DNA of 64,000 bases from UBA11524 sp965646445 (GCA_965646445.1 CBFFZW010000010.1:1-64000), one strand, 5' to 3'; shown: positions 19,126-28,743, counted from the stretch's first letter. The notes: generated from the sequence alone by a model not told the origin. Program-made: numbers and translations.

Positions 19126-20418
19126 TCAGTTGCCCTTGTTTTGCGTCGTCTCGGTGATAATCACGCCTACCCCGTCGGGGATGACTGTCACCATGGACGC
19201 CTCCCCCAGCAGCCGGGTGGCCATGTCCAGCGCGGCGTTGACATCGGGCGCCCAACGCAGGTGCATATCCTCCAGGGTTTGGCGGTTTTCCTCCCCGGTT
19301 ACAAAGACGCAGGTCGCCTTCTGCATCACCCGGGCCAGAATCTGCGCCTGCCACTGATCGGGCACCGTCTGCTCGGGAGGGATGTCCTCAATGTCCCGGG
19401 CGACGGTCTGCGCACTGTCCCTGTCGGCAAACCAGTGGTAGAAGGCGCTGCCGCCGTGGCCGTCCCCCAGACCCGCGCAGAGGATCACCACGCCGCCGGG
19501 GCGAACGCAGGCCTCCGCCGCCGTCAGCCCCTTGACGCACTGGTAAATGTTCTGATCCAGGGGATAGCCGCCGTTGGAGGTCACGACGATGTCCGCCGTC
19601 ACCGCCGGTACCCGGGTCATTTCGGCGCAGCGCTCGCAGCCCGCGCTGTGGGCCAGCTCCGGCTCGCCCGCCACGGCGCCGATGATGCGCTTATCGCCGT
19701 CCAGCAGCACATTCAGGATGAAGGCCAGGCCCGCTGCCTTGGCGGCGAAATCCATATCCCTGTGGATGGGATTTTCATGGATGCTGCCCTGCCGGGCGTA
19801 CGGATGGCGGATGAACCGGGCGTTATGATTGTACAGCACGGTTCTCCGGGAAGCCACGCCGGGCAGGATGCTCTTGCGGCCACCGGAAAAGCCCGCGAAG
19901 AAGTGCGGCTCAATGAAGCCCTCCGACACCACCAGGTCCGCCTCCCTAACCAGCCTGTTCAGCAGCAGATCGCCTCCTGATGGCAGGCGGCCGAAGTAGT
20001 ACATGGCCTGATCGTCCGACGCGTCATGAACGAGAATCTTTTCCCGCTCAACAAGCGCTTCGCCAAAATGATCCAGCATTTCCTCCCGCGTGGGAGCACG
20101 GTGCATCCCCGTGGCAATAAGGATGGTAATCTCCGCGTCCGGGCTGCCCTGGCGGATTTCCTCCAGGTACAGCGGCAGGGTGACGGCGCTGGGCAGAGGG
20201 CGGGTGTGGTCGCTGGTGATGACGAGGATCCTGCGCTTATCCCGCGCCATTTCACACAGGCGGGGCGTACCGATGGGGTGCAGCAGCGCCTCCCGCACGA
20301 TGTCCGCCTGGTCGGCCTGCCGCGCCTGCTCATGCCTGGGCATGATGCACGCCCGAAGCCGCTCCTCCGGGAGCCGCAATGACTGTCTGCCTTTTCCGTA
20401 GGGTATTTCAATCCGCAT
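19126..20418 (-). CDS. LarA-type nickel-pincer racemase (lactate racemase family)
   Basis: A 430-residue protein. The key residues of the Lactobacillus plantarum enzyme are all in place with a shift of two: Asp70 and Arg73 (in TSDHTRPLP), His106 (GMHR), His172 and Lys182 (PHFFAGFSGGRKSILPG; the lysine holds the pincer cofactor) and His198 (LYNHN). The family interconverts 2-hydroxy-acid epimers with a nickel-pincer nucleotide made by LarB, LarC and LarE. None of these maturation genes is present in the window. Given the neighbours, a sugar acid may be the substrate rather than lactate. GGGAGG lies 8 bases before the ATG at 20418. Confidence 0.87.
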   Translation of the reverse strand: MRIEIPYGKGRQSLRLPEERLRACIMPRHEQARQADQADIVREALLHPIGTPRLCEMARDKRRILVITSDHTRPLPSAVTLPLYLEEIRQGSPDAEITILIATGMHRAPTREEMLDHFGEALVEREKILVHDASDDQAMYYFGRLPSGGDLLLNRLVREADLVVSEGFIEPHFFAGFSGGRKSILPGVASRRTVLYNHNARFIRHPYARQGSIHENPIHRDMDFAAKAAGLAFILNVLLDGDKRIIGAVAGEPELAHSAGCERCAEMTRVPAVTADIVVTSNGGYPLDQNIYQCVKGLTAAEACVRPGGVVILCAGLGDGHGGSAFYHWFADRDSAQTVARDIEDIPPEQTVPDQWQAQILARVMQKATCVFVTGEENRQTLEDMHLRWAPDVNAALDMATRLLGEASMVTVIPDGVGVIITETTQNKGN

Positions 20419-20607
20419 GAAGGAAGCCTCCCACAGGGCGTATTTCATATGAAAAGAAGCCGAGCCGGCATACAGGGTCAACCAGACGTTCCATGATAAC
20501 ACAGAAGCTGATGAAGAAACAAGCCTGCAGCGCCGAATCGGCTCTATGACGGGCCAGGGGGCTTCCACCGCGGCGGATGGAAGCGGGCCCGGGCCGCGAC
20601 TGGTGAA

Positions 20608-21372
20608 TTAGCGGTAATCCTCGCAAACGGTCTCGCCCTTCAAGGTGACGATCTCGCCGGCGTCGGCGTAGGAATCGGCGTCCACAAAGAGCTGGAAGTT
20701 CTCATGAGTCTTGAGCATGGTGGCGGGAATCCTGTTGGTCAGCTCATTGGCCAGGGTCTGCGCCACAGCCCAGGCCTTCTCGGCATGGGGCACGGCAGAG
20801 ATGATGACCTTGCACTGCATGATCTGCCACACGCTCATGCTGATGGCCTCGGTGGGCACATCGTCAATGGTGGGGAACCAGCCCTCGGCCAGCTGCTGAT
20901 TGCGGCAGGCGTCGTCCAGCTTCACCACCAGGTAGGAGACGCGGGTATCGAAGTCGGCGGGCGGATCGTTGAAGGCGATGTGGGAATTGCGGCCGATGCC
21001 GATGAGGCCCACGTCGATGGGGGCGCTCTTGATCTCCTCGGTCAGCGCGGCGATGCCCTCGGGGCTGCTCTCCACAAAGTTCACCTTGCCCACGTTGGTC
21101 TTCTCCACAAAGCGCTCCTTGAGGTACTTGCGGAAGCTGGCGGGATGGGTCTCGGGCATGTTGACGTACTCATCCAGGTGGAACATTTCCACCTTGCTCC
21201 AGTCCACCTTTTCCTCCACCAGGTGCTTCAGGGTATCAAACTGGGAAGCGCCGGTGGACAGCACGATGCGGGCACGGCCGTTCTTCGCGATGGCCTCGTT
21301 GAGGATGCGGGCGGTCTCGGCCGCGGCGCGGCGGCCCAGCTCGTCGGAGGTCTTGGAAATAACAATCTTCAT
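20608..21372 (-). CDS. nagB: Glucosamine-6-phosphate deaminase/isomerase family protein
   Basis: A 254-residue protein with the NagB motifs LSTGASQ (phosphate-binding loop, about residue 39), FHLDEYV (catalytic aspartate/glutamate region) and GIGRNSHIAFNDPP (normally GIGxNGHIAFNEP; a serine replaces the glycine). NagB converts glucosamine 6-phosphate to fructose 6-phosphate and ammonia in the cytoplasm. A nagA gene occurs 15 kb away on the other strand at 36635, so the two steps are both encoded but not together. Non-canonical family members act on other amino sugars, so the exact substrate is not certain. It follows a dehydrogenase gene with a 37 bp gap. Confidence 0.82.
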   Translation of the reverse strand: MKIVISKTSDELGRRAAAETARILNEAIAKNGRARIVLSTGASQFDTLKHLVEEKVDWSKVEMFHLDEYVNMPETHPASFRKYLKERFVEKTNVGKVNFVESSPEGIAALTEEIKSAPIDVGLIGIGRNSHIAFNDPPADFDTRVSYLVVKLDDACRNQQLAEGWFPTIDDVPTEAISMSVWQIMQCKVIISAVPHAEKAWAVAQTLANELTNRIPATMLKTHENFQLFVDADSYADAGEIVTLKGETVCEDYR

Positions 21373-21409
21373 TGGTCATAGCCCCTTTCTTGCTTGTACG
21401 GGTCGAATC

Positions 21410-22654
21410 TTACTGCTTCGGCTTCTCCATCTCCGGGTAGAAGTCGCCCAGGAATTCGCTCAGATACACCGCGCGGTCCTCCGCCATGGACTTGTTGGCG
21501 GCGATGCCGATGCCGATGGACATGGCGCCGGCCCGAGTATCCGCCATCTGGTGGAGGGGATCGGAGGTAAAGCCGCGGAACAGGTTGTCGCGCAGGGCGG
21601 GATCAGCGCCGCCGTGGCCGCCGGCCCGCATCTTCACATGGCTGCGGTCGAAGTCCACGCATTCGCCCTCGCGGTTGTAGAACTTGATGGTCTCCTTATT
21701 GAAGGCGGTGTCGGCCTCCAGGCGGCCCTTGGTGCCGTTGATGACGATCTTCATGCACTCGTAGGGGGAATGGGCGGTGAGGGAGTAGCTCATCACCGTA
21801 CCCTTGGCGTACTTCACGTTGACGGACACGCTGTCCTCAATGTCAATGACATCGGAGAACAGGCAGCGGTCGCGGATGTAGCCGTCCTCGTCCTCGCACT
21901 CTTTGTAGATCTTCGTCCACATGCCCCGCTCTTCCTTGTCGATGTCGATGTAGAATTCGCAGGACTTCTTGTAGGGGCAGGTAAGGCAGCGCTCGCCCCG
22001 CTCCTCCCGGGTATGGCCGTAGAAGCGGCGGGTGCCGAAGGCGTTGACTTTCACGGGCTCGTCGTCCAGGAGCCAGTTGGCCAGGTCGAAGTGGTGGGTG
22101 GACTTATGGATCAGCAAGGAGCCGGAGTTGGCCCGGATGGAATGCCAGCGGCGGAAGTAATCCGCGCCGTGGGAGGTATCCAGCAGCCACTCGAAATGGA
22201 CGCTGAGAACGTCGCCCACCAGGCCGCTCATCATCAGCTCCTTCAGGCGGACGTAGAAGTTCATGAACCGCAGGTTGAAGGTCACGGTCACCTTATGGCC
22301 GGTGCGCTTTTCCGTCTCCAGGATGCGGGCGCACATCTCGTCCGTGGTGGTCATGGGCTTCTCGCTGATGACGTCGCAGCCGAACTCGAGGGCCTTGACG
22401 ATGTACTGCTCATGGGCGCAGTCCTTGGTGGTGACGATGACCACGTCGGGCTTGTGATCCTTCAGCATCTGGTCAAAGTCGGTATAGACGGGGATTTTGC
22501 CCCCGCTCAGATGCTCGCTGACAAACCGGGCGCGCTTGCCGTTGATGTCGCACACGGCGGCCAGCTCGGCGCAGTCGGCGTATTCCTTCACCAGGGGTTC
22601 GGCGTAGGAAAAGGTTCCGCGCCAGCCCGTGCCCACCAAAACATACTTTTTCAT
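21410..22654 (-). CDS. Gfo/Idh/MocA-family oxidoreductase (5 of 6)
   Basis: A 414-residue protein starting MKKYVLVGTGWRGTFSY. SEKPMTT near residue 98 carries the catalytic lysine. SGSLLIHKSTHHFDLANWLL is the family's C-terminal motif with a histidine pair. A cysteine-containing insert (RCLTCPYKKSCEFYI) around residues 215-230 is unusual and could bind a metal, or simply be a branch feature. AAAGGAG lies 7 bases before the ATG; the longer frame includes that site and is rejected. It is coupled to the upstream serine hydrolase gene, whose stop lies 21 bp before this start, and to nagB downstream. Confidence 0.83.
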   Translation of the reverse strand: MKKYVLVGTGWRGTFSYAEPLVKEYADCAELAAVCDINGKRARFVSEHLSGGKIPVYTDFDQMLKDHKPDVVIVTTKDCAHEQYIVKALEFGCDVISEKPMTTTDEMCARILETEKRTGHKVTVTFNLRFMNFYVRLKELMMSGLVGDVLSVHFEWLLDTSHGADYFRRWHSIRANSGSLLIHKSTHHFDLANWLLDDEPVKVNAFGTRRFYGHTREERGERCLTCPYKKSCEFYIDIDKEERGMWTKIYKECEDEDGYIRDRCLFSDVIDIEDSVSVNVKYAKGTVMSYSLTAHSPYECMKIVINGTKGRLEADTAFNKETIKFYNREGECVDFDRSHVKMRAGGHGGADPALRDNLFRGFTSDPLHQMADTRAGAMSIGIGIAANKSMAEDRAVYLSEFLGDFYPEMEKPKQ

Positions 22655-22677
22655 GCTCATTCTCCTTTGAGTCAAAC

Positions 22678-24147
22678 TCAATCCTTCACCGCGCGGCCCA
22701 CCAGATAGCCGCGGTAGTCATCGAAGAAGGCCTCCGCCGCCTTGGTCATGAACACGGTCAGCGTGTCATCCACAAAGGTCAGCTGAATCTTCATGGTGCC
22801 CAGGTAATCATCCACCGCGCACAGGGTACCCAGCAGGGTGCAATCCCGCTCCCATACCGCCACGGAGACGCACTGATAGTTCCGATCCGCCGTGCCGATG
22901 CGCTTGCCGAAGAACTTCTCCGGGAAGGTCAGCGCGCCGTATGCTCCCAGGAACAGGGGGAAGGAATGCACACCGGTGTTCTTCTCGTAGGTGAGGGTGC
23001 AGGCCTCGTCGGTGAAGTCCACGCGCATCCACTTGTAGCCCCAGTTGTTCTCCTCAAAGGTGTAGGTGGTGCCGGAGACGGCCGCGGCCATGGGGCTGGT
23101 CTTCTTGCCCATGGGGATGGGCAGGGTCATGCTTTCGGAGCGGCGCTTCAGCGCTTCCTGCGCCTGAGGATCCTCGGGCAGGGGCGTGTCGGACATCCTG
23201 TGCAGCAGGCGGTAATGGGCCTCCTTGATGAAGTCGTCCGCGTTGTTGATACCCTGGGTGTCGGAGTTGATGACCATGACGGTATCGTACTTGGGCATCA
23301 TGAAGGCGAACTGACTGCCCATGCCACAGCAGGCGAAGCCGCCTTCCCGCAGCATCCAGAACTGATAGCCGTAGCCGCCGGGGCCCACGGAACCGTCCGC
23401 CGCATGGGTGTCGATCTGATAGGAGGTGGCGGCCTCCATATATTCGCGGCTGACCAGCTGCTTGCCGTTCCATTCTCCGCGCTGGAGGCAGAACAGGCCG
23501 AAGCGGGCCAGATCGCGCGAGGTAATCAGGATGCCGCTGCCGGTCCAGGAGCCGCCCTCGGGCGTCTGAACACACCAGGCATCCTTGGAAATGCCAAGCT
23601 CATCAAAAAGCGGACGCATGTATTCCAGCATGGGCTTACCGGTCAGCTTTTCCACGATGCCGCACAGGACGGTGGTGCCGGCGGTATCGTAATGGAACAC
23701 GGTGCCGGGCATGTGCTTGGGATAGTCGTTATCGAAGAACGACTGCACAAAGTTCGGCGTGTCAAAGTCGTAGGAATTGGTCTCGTTGAAGGTCGCCATC
23801 GTCAGCAGATGGCGGACGGTGCCCTTCAGCACATAGGGCGAGGGATTCTCGGGGAGGTACTCGGGGAAAATATCAGCCACCTTATCATCCAGGGACAGCT
23901 TTCCCTCGGTGACGAGCATACCAATGGCGACAGAGGTGAAGCTCTTGCTGATTGAGTACATCCGGTGCTTGCGATCCGCGTTGAACGGGGGGCAGTAGCC
24001 CTCGGCGGCTACCTTGCCATGGCGAAGGAGCAGGTAGCTATGGATGGGGAAGCACAGCTCCCGCAATTCATCCAGGAAATCGGAGATGGCCCGCGAAGGG
24101 ATCCCCAGGGACTCAGGCGATGCATAGACCAGGTTATTGTCGGACAT
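22678..24147 (-). CDS. Serine hydrolase of the class C beta-lactamase/DD-peptidase fold
   Basis: A 489-residue cytoplasmic-looking protein without a signal peptide. The S-x-x-K motif is Ser65-Ile-Ser-Lys68, and a tyrosine motif (FHYDTAG) follows at about residue 160. A C-terminal extension of about 130 residues forms a probable beta-barrel. Relatives include esterases, D-aminopeptidases and penicillin-binding-like enzymes. AGGAGGGG lies 6 bases before the ATG. It is placed between the ABC importer genes and the dehydrogenase-nagB set. An esterase that trims acylated sugars after import is a reasonable inference; antibiotic resistance is not suggested by anything here. Confidence 0.83.
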   Translation of the reverse strand: MSDNNLVYASPESLGIPSRAISDFLDELRELCFPIHSYLLLRHGKVAAEGYCPPFNADRKHRMYSISKSFTSVAIGMLVTEGKLSLDDKVADIFPEYLPENPSPYVLKGTVRHLLTMATFNETNSYDFDTPNFVQSFFDNDYPKHMPGTVFHYDTAGTTVLCGIVEKLTGKPMLEYMRPLFDELGISKDAWCVQTPEGGSWTGSGILITSRDLARFGLFCLQRGEWNGKQLVSREYMEAATSYQIDTHAADGSVGPGGYGYQFWMLREGGFACCGMGSQFAFMMPKYDTVMVINSDTQGINNADDFIKEAHYRLLHRMSDTPLPEDPQAQEALKRRSESMTLPIPMGKKTSPMAAAVSGTTYTFEENNWGYKWMRVDFTDEACTLTYEKNTGVHSFPLFLGAYGALTFPEKFFGKRIGTADRNYQCVSVAVWERDCTLLGTLCAVDDYLGTMKIQLTFVDDTLTVFMTKAAEAFFDDYRGYLVGRAVKD

Positions 24148-24201
24148 GCGATGCCCCTCCTACAAAATGGAATCGACAGTTGTCTTGTGAACAGTCCATA
24201 C

Positions 24202-24243
24202 GGGGGCAGTTCCCTCCGCGCAAGCGTGGCTGGAACCGCCCCC
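24202..24243. terminator. GC-rich hairpin between importer and serine hydrolase genes
   Basis: GGGGGC plus GTTCC on one side pairs with GGAAC plus GCCCCC on the other, giving a long interrupted stem. It lies in the 150 bp gap between the binding-protein stop and the serine hydrolase start. There is no T tract on the minus strand, so it may be an attenuating hairpin that lowers expression of downstream genes or protects the upstream mRNA end, rather than a full terminator. Confidence 0.4.
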
Positions 24244-24297
24244 GGGATTCATGCTGTGGTCTTTGGGTTACGTTTGTTCAGATGCGGCGGGAAGAGC

Positions 24298-25818
24298 TTA
24301 CTTGTTCTCAGCCCTCCAGGCATCCAGCTGAGCCTGAGCTTCCGCGATGATCTTGTCAACGCCGTTGGCTTCCAGCTGAGCGAGGAACTCGTCGATGTTG
24401 GCGTCAACGTCATCCACGTCCACATAGCCGAACTTCAGGTTGGTTTCATACTCCTTGATCACGTTGTTGCAGGCGCCGATTTCGTTCTGCACGGGCGTGG
24501 TGTCAAAGATGAAGCCCATGTTGGTCTGGGTGTTGGCGGACTGGTTCAGCTTCTCCAGCAGCTCCGCGAAGTTGGCGGGGTAGGTGCTGGGCACATGCAC
24601 ATGGGTCAGAGCGCCGAACTGAGCGCCGTACCAGGTGTAGTAAGCGCGGTTGGCGGGATCCTCGTTCTTGGTGCCGACAAAGTTAGCGCGGCCCTCGGCG
24701 TCCAGGTTGTAGTGCTCGCCTTCAATGCCGAAGCGCAGGGCGGTGGCCACGAAATCATCCGTGTTGACCAGCTCCAGCACCATCATGGCGCGCTCCTTGT
24801 TCTTGGAGCTGGCGCTGATGCACTCAACGGCATTGTGCAGGTAGCTGGTGGAGCCGATGGCATCCTGATAGGGGATCATGATGGTATCCCACTCGGAGCT
24901 GTTTTGGTTCAGGGGCATGTACACATAGCCGGAGCCGATGGCGGGCACCAGGTACTTGCCGGCCTGGTCATACAGGCGGGAGGAGTCATAGTAGAACAGG
25001 TCGGTGGGCAGCAGGCCGTCAGCCGTCATCTTGGCGATGGTCTTGCTCATCTCGCGATATTCCTTGGTGGCGTACTTGTTGAACACCTTTTCGCCGGCGC
25101 CCATGCCCTCGTAGTCCTCAACGCCGGGGATGTTTACGACGGCCAGACCATGGATGGTCTCGTACTGCGCCCAGTTCTCCAGGTCGGGGTAGTTGCGGCA
25201 GATGGGCAGCGCGGCGTCGTCGGGGAACATCTCGTTGCGCTTCTCATAGGCCTCATACAGGATCGGAACCATGTCCTGATAGTTCTTGACGGACTCGGGC
25301 AGCTCCAGGCCCAGGGCGTCGGCCAGGGTCTTGTTGATCTGCACGCAGTAGAACTGGCAGGAATCCTTGTAGGAAGGAATGCCGTACACCTGGCCGTCAA
25401 CGCGCATGGCGTCCCAGTAGCCTTCGGGAATCATGGCGATGGTCTCGGGAGCGTACTGGGCCAGCAACTCGTCCATGGGGGCGAAAGCGCCCTTCTTCAC
25501 ATACTCGACGTAGGGGATCTGGTCGTTGCTGTTGACGATGTCAACTGCCTGGCCGGACATCAGAATGGTAGAAACCTTCTGCTTGTACTCGGTGCCTTCC
25601 ACAAAGTGGAAGTTGATGGTGGTGTTGATCTTTTCCTGCAGGTAAGCGTTGATGGCGTTAAACACCAGCTGGCTGTCGGGCTTATCCTGCTCGAGAACGT
25701 ACCACTCCAAGGTGACAGGCTCCAGGGCGGACGCATCTTCCGCCGCAGCGATGGAGCTCATGCTGAGCAGCATGACCAGCGCCAGAAGCATGGAGACGAT
25801 CTTGGAAAGTTTACGCAT
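24298..25818 (-). CDS. ABC importer solute-binding protein (LplA-like, DUF3502 C-terminus)
   Basis: A 506-residue secreted protein with a clear signal peptide (MRKLSKIVSMLLALVMLLSM, cut near AAAED). No lipobox cysteine is present, so it is probably not a lipoprotein, which is unusual for a Gram-positive binding protein. The last 130 residues (GFIFDTTPVQNEIGACNNV onward) match the DUF3502 type found in LplA relatives. The protein binds an oligosaccharide outside the cell and passes it to the two permeases encoded upstream. AGGAGG lies 7 bases before the ATG. No ATPase gene is near; such importers usually share an MsmX-type ATPase. Confidence 0.88.
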   Translation of the reverse strand: MRKLSKIVSMLLALVMLLSMSSIAAAEDASALEPVTLEWYVLEQDKPDSQLVFNAINAYLQEKINTTINFHFVEGTEYKQKVSTILMSGQAVDIVNSNDQIPYVEYVKKGAFAPMDELLAQYAPETIAMIPEGYWDAMRVDGQVYGIPSYKDSCQFYCVQINKTLADALGLELPESVKNYQDMVPILYEAYEKRNEMFPDDAALPICRNYPDLENWAQYETIHGLAVVNIPGVEDYEGMGAGEKVFNKYATKEYREMSKTIAKMTADGLLPTDLFYYDSSRLYDQAGKYLVPAIGSGYVYMPLNQNSSEWDTIMIPYQDAIGSTSYLHNAVECISASSKNKERAMMVLELVNTDDFVATALRFGIEGEHYNLDAEGRANFVGTKNEDPANRAYYTWYGAQFGALTHVHVPSTYPANFAELLEKLNQSANTQTNMGFIFDTTPVQNEIGACNNVIKEYETNLKFGYVDVDDVDANIDEFLAQLEANGVDKIIAEAQAQLDAWRAENK

Positions 25819-25905
25819 GGGGATACCTCCTGTGAATTTATTTCTCAAAACCGGGCCTTTCTCGGTTCCGCCCGGCATTGAAGACAATGGGGAAACAGGG
25901 TTGCC

Positions 25906-26835
25906 TTAGCCCTTCACGCTGCCGACGGTCATACCCTGGATGAAGAAGCGCTGGAAGAAGGGATAGGCGAAGAGGATGGGCAGGGTGGTAATGACCAGGA
26001 TGGCCATTCGGGTCTGCTCGGTGGGCATGGACTTCAGCAGCGCCATGCCATCCGGCGTAGAGGCGATGGAAGCGTTGTTTTTGATAAAGTCGATCTTCTG
26101 CTGGATGCGGGTCAGCATGGTCTGCAGCGGCACCAGCTTGGGATTGTCAATGTACAGCATGCCGACGAACCAGTCGTTCCACTTGCCCACCAGCACCAGC
26201 AGGCAGATGGTCGCCAGACCCGCCTTGGACAGGGGAAGCACGATGCGGAAGAACATGGTGAACTCGCTGGCTCCGTCGATCTGCGCCGCGTCGAACATTT
26301 CAATCGGGATGGTGGTGTTGATGAACGTCCGCAGCACGATGATGTTGAAAGCGCTGACCATGCCGCTGAGCACCAGAATCCAGAAGCTGTCGTAGAGGTG
26401 CAGGTAGTTGACGTTGATGATGTAGGATGGCACCAGACCGCCGGAGAACAACATGGTGAAGAACATGATCAGGGTGTAGAACTTCTTGGCCGCGAAGCGC
26501 TGCTGCGCCAGCACAAAGGCGTACATCATCATCATGAAAACACCCAGGACGGTATGCGTCACCGTGCTGGTGATGGTCACCAGATAGGAGTTGGCAATCT
26601 GTGTGCCGGTGGCGAACAGGCTTTCATAGGCGGTGAAGGTGATACCCAGCGGAATGAAGCTGAAGCCCTTATAGGTCAGGCTCTCCGGCGTGGAGATTGA
26701 GATCATGATAACCAGCACCACGGGCAGCACCGTCAGAATGGCGATGATGGTCAGCAGCGTGCTGAACAGAATGTTCGTCTTGCGTGAAATCCGGTTGATT
26801 TTCCAAAAGGAATTGTCCATATCCTTGACTGCCAT
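25906..26835 (-). CDS. ABC sugar importer permease, LplC/YtcP type
   Basis: A 309-residue protein with six predicted membrane segments. The EAA loop that contacts the ATPase reads DAAQIDGASEFTMFFRIVLP, of the MalG/YtcP class. The C-terminus ends in FFIQGMTVGSVKG, a hallmark of the YtcP branch. It forms a heterodimer with the LplB-type permease encoded just upstream (18 bp gap) and works with the solute-binding protein encoded downstream. Together they import an oligosaccharide, presumably plant-derived; substrate unknown. Confidence 0.9.
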   Translation of the reverse strand: MAVKDMDNSFWKINRISRKTNILFSTLLTIIAILTVLPVVLVIMISISTPESLTYKGFSFIPLGITFTAYESLFATGTQIANSYLVTITSTVTHTVLGVFMMMMYAFVLAQQRFAAKKFYTLIMFFTMLFSGGLVPSYIINVNYLHLYDSFWILVLSGMVSAFNIIVLRTFINTTIPIEMFDAAQIDGASEFTMFFRIVLPLSKAGLATICLLVLVGKWNDWFVGMLYIDNPKLVPLQTMLTRIQQKIDFIKNNASIASTPDGMALLKSMPTEQTRMAILVITTLPILFAYPFFQRFFIQGMTVGSVKG

Positions 26836-26853
26836 GATTCATACCTCCTTTGC

Positions 26854-27801
26854 TTAGAATAGCGTCGAATCCTCGTCGACCCTTTTCACGATGGCGTTGG
26901 ACACCAGAATCAGGATGAAGCCGACCACCGACTGATACAGACCCGCGGCGGCGGACATGCCCGTGTCGCCCAGGTTAATCAGCGCCCGGTAAACATAGGT
27001 GTCAATGACGTTGGTGACTGGGTATAGCGCACCGTTATCCTGGGTGACGTTGTAGAACAGACCCATATCGCCGCGGAAGATGCTGCCCAGGCTCAGGATG
27101 AACATGATGATGAGGATCTGCTTGAGATGGGGCAGGGTGACGTAGCGGGCCTGCTGCACCTTGGTGGCGCCGTCCAGCACGGCGGCCTCGTAATACTCCT
27201 GGGAAATGCCGGAGATGGAAGCCACATACACGATGGCGCTGTAGCCCACGCCCTTCCACATGTTCACAAACACCAGCAGGTAAGGCCACAGGGGCTTATA
27301 CATGTACCAGTTGCGTGTCTTGCCGCCAAAGAACCGGATGACCTGGTTGACAATGCCGCTGTTGGTGTTCAGGAAGGCGTAAACCACGATGGCCACCACC
27401 GACATGGACAGGAAGTAGGGCATAATCATCATGGTCTGTACCGTCTTGGCCAGCCGCTTGACGTACAATTCGTTGAGCACCATGGCCAGCAGCACCGACA
27501 GCGTGGTGTTCACCAGGATGAAGGCCACGTTGTACAGAACCGTGTTGCGGGTAATCAGCCAGGCGTCCTTGGTGGCGAAAAGGAACTCGAAGTTCCGCAG
27601 GCCAACAAACTCACTCCCGAAGAAGCCTTTGCTGATGTTGTAGTTCTGGAAGGCCAGCACCACACCGAACATGGGCGCGTAGTTGAACAGCAGCAAGTAA
27701 ATGAAACAGGGCATGGCCAGCAGATGCAAACGCCAATGGCGCTTGAAGTGCAGAAAGATCCTCCTGCCTATGGTTGATTTTCGCTGAATGCTTATGCTCA
27801 C
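26854..27801 (-). CDS. ABC sugar importer permease, LplB type
   Basis: A 315-residue protein with six predicted membrane segments and the EAA loop EAAVLDGATKVQQARYVTLP of the LplB/YteP class; it ends KRVDEDSTLF as in that branch. The GTG at 27801 is the best start: AGGAGG lies 11 bases before it, and ATGs further upstream overlap that site or lack one. This is the first gene of the three-gene importer operon, under a promoter at 27847-27875. The adjacent YesM/YesN-type two-component system may control it, as in other Bacillota. Confidence 0.9.
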   Translation of the reverse strand: MSISIQRKSTIGRRIFLHFKRHWRLHLLAMPCFIYLLLFNYAPMFGVVLAFQNYNISKGFFGSEFVGLRNFEFLFATKDAWLITRNTVLYNVAFILVNTTLSVLLAMVLNELYVKRLAKTVQTMMIMPYFLSMSVVAIVVYAFLNTNSGIVNQVIRFFGGKTRNWYMYKPLWPYLLVFVNMWKGVGYSAIVYVASISGISQEYYEAAVLDGATKVQQARYVTLPHLKQILIIMFILSLGSIFRGDMGLFYNVTQDNGALYPVTNVIDTYVYRALINLGDTGMSAAAGLYQSVVGFILILVSNAIVKRVDEDSTLF

Positions 27802-27846
27802 GTGTACGAATACCTCCTGTCTCATAATGCTTGACTGCTTGTCTTC

Positions 27847-27875
27847 ATTGTATAGATAATGACCCTTTTTTACAA
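27847..27875 (-). promoter_or_regulatory. Promoter of the ABC importer operon
   Basis: On the minus strand TTGTAA (27875-27870) and TACAAT (27852-27847) are 17 bases apart, in an AT-rich stretch 45 bases before the GTG start of the first permease gene. It is a good sigma-A-type match. Confidence 0.6.
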
Positions 27876-28177
27876 TCATAAATACTTAAGAATGCCTCAC
27901 AAATCCATGCAAAATGCTATATGTAAAAAATTTAAGGAATATTTTTATTTCATGTTCTTTTTCCAATATTCTTTTGCCAGAAAGGAAATGAACTTTTTTC
28001 TTTCCGACGGAAGACGGGCTTTTGCCGAAGCCGGCGTGGCCTGGCGAGGATTCTTTATTTCATGCGGAAGGCTGAGTTTTTGTGGGAGGAGGGATGTGAA
28101 GGATTCTTGCGGAACCTTGATCGCGTCTTTTCCTTGTTGGACTGCGAAGTCGCGCAAAGGCAAAGGCCTCTGTGCAA

Positions 28178-28471
28178 TGAAAAGTTCTTTTTTGAAGATG
28201 TTTGCCCTTGGCAGGGCAATGGTGCTGATAGGCTGTACTTTCTCCTCGGAGAAAGTACCAAAGAGGATTGGGGGGCGCTGAGTTTAACCTGCATGGCCAG
28301 CGCCCCCCAAACCCCCCGTGGCATAGCATGTTGTGTGTGGCTATAACCGAGCTACCAGCTAATACCGCCTCGCAGGGGCGGTCGTCCTCCTCCATTGGAG
28401 CAGGCAAGAGTGCTTCAGCAGCAGAGCCGCTATCTGGTTTGAATTGGAAACCCGGTTGCACATGGGACTGG
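28178..28471 (+). repeat. Large inverted repeat, arm A (about 294 bp)
   Basis: Aligns over its whole length, with few gaps, to the reverse complement of 28744-29038. Hairpins in order: GTACTTTCTCC/GGAGAAAGTAC (28236-28259), a 13 bp stem TTGGGGGGCGCTG/CAGCGCCCCCCAA (28268-28309) around the conserved AGTTTAACCTGC loop, ACCGCC/GGCGGT around CTCGCAGGG, and CTCCATTGGAG. Stems differ from arm B by paired changes, while loops such as AGTTTAACCTGC and GTGGCATAGCA are identical. No transposase or terminal target duplication was seen. Confidence 0.8.
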
Positions 28472-28530
28472 TGCCATTGGCGCTGCAACGGCACGTTTCC
28501 TTTGTACAACCGGGTGTTTATTACTAACAG

Positions 28531-28580
28531 GGTTTCGCCTGCGGGCGACCAAAGGGCTTTCCGATCGCCCTTTGGAAACC
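28531..28580 (+). repeat. Cloverleaf-like 50 bp repeat, copy 1
   Basis: An outer stem GGTTTC/GAAACC closes two inner hairpins, GCCTGCGGGC and CCAAAGGGC/GCCCTTTGG. An almost identical copy with compensating changes in the first inner hairpin is at 29048-29099. Such hairpin repeats are widespread in gut Clostridia intergenic regions as far as I know; the role is unknown. Confidence 0.75.
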
Positions 28581-28743
28581 TTCGGGGCCTGCAACTATAA
28601 GGGATTAGGAATTTGCAAGGCGGGCCACCCTTCGGGGGCCTTGCTGGTTTCGTCGGGCCTGCGTGGGAACCGTCAGTACCTTCCCATAATCAATATAAAA
28701 ACCGTCAGTTCCAGTCTCATCGCCTTCATAGGAACCGTCAGTT

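Noticed and set aside
22678..24147. Antibiotic resistance beta-lactamase
   Set aside because: The S-x-x-K motif alone is shared with many esterases and peptidases; there is no signal peptide and the neighbours are sugar genes.
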